A program made the position numbers and the translations under genes. A DNA stretch of 5,877 nt from an uncultured Saprospiraceae bacterium (lineage in GTDB: Bacteria > Bacteroidota > Bacteroidia > Chitinophagales > Saprospiraceae), in the NCBI GenBank assembly GCA_937864255.1, contig CALMIT010000841.1:1-5877 (forward strand). Reading direction: 5' to 3'. This document shows positions 5,854 to 5,877 of this stretch, in pieces; the stretch's first letter is position 1; the number at the start of each line of letters is the position of its first letter. The notes beneath the pieces are model-generated. The model was given only the letters and a program-made list of their open reading frames with translations, did not search any database and was not told where the DNA came from.

Positions 5854-5877
5854 TATTAAAATTTTAAAAATGAAAGT

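Overview
The window looks like chromosomal DNA from a member of the Bacteroidota, possibly the Saprospiria/Chitinophagia side, though that finer placement is inference. Four things support this. An isoprenyl (undecaprenyl diphosphate) synthase gene lies directly upstream of bamA, as is usual in that phylum. No clear Shine-Dalgarno sequence precedes most starts. Perfect TAnnTTTG boxes, the Bacteroidota -7 promoter element, occur upstream of uppS and of the tRNA. The BamA, ProRS and DUF983 proteins have the form typical of the phylum.

Layout. The left half (2-4519) is on the + strand: the 3' part of proS (cut by the window edge), then uppS, then bamA. An 11-bp inverted repeat and a -7-like box separate proS from uppS. 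uppS and bamA are 38 to 74 bp apart depending on the bamA start, and are probably co-transcribed. The right half is on the - strand. Reading leftwards from the right edge it holds a DUF983 membrane protein gene, a tRNA-Ser(CGA) gene, and a single-domain HUH/Y1 transposase of the IS200/IS605-TnpA/RAYT type. The transposase converges on bamA.

Between bamA and the transposase lies the most structured DNA of the window: two nested pairs of inverted repeats (outer arms 25 bp, perfect; inner arms 18 bp perfect with a partly matching extension). Each arm carries a small CCC-TTC-GGG hairpin. Together they make four REP-like units arranged as a BIME-like palindrome, and the last unit overlaps the transposase stop codon. 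This is the best candidate for a transposase-and-cognate-repeat system, but the type (RAYT/REP) is known; only this particular element might be new.

Functionally, UppS makes the C55 lipid carrier for peptidoglycan and surface polysaccharide, and BamA inserts outer-membrane beta-barrel proteins, so the two share an envelope-biogenesis theme. ProRS and tRNA-Ser serve translation. Two short C-rich patches, at the start of the window in proS and at about 3881-3920 in bamA, replace normally conserved residues by Pro, His or Gly. They look more like base-call or assembly error than biology.
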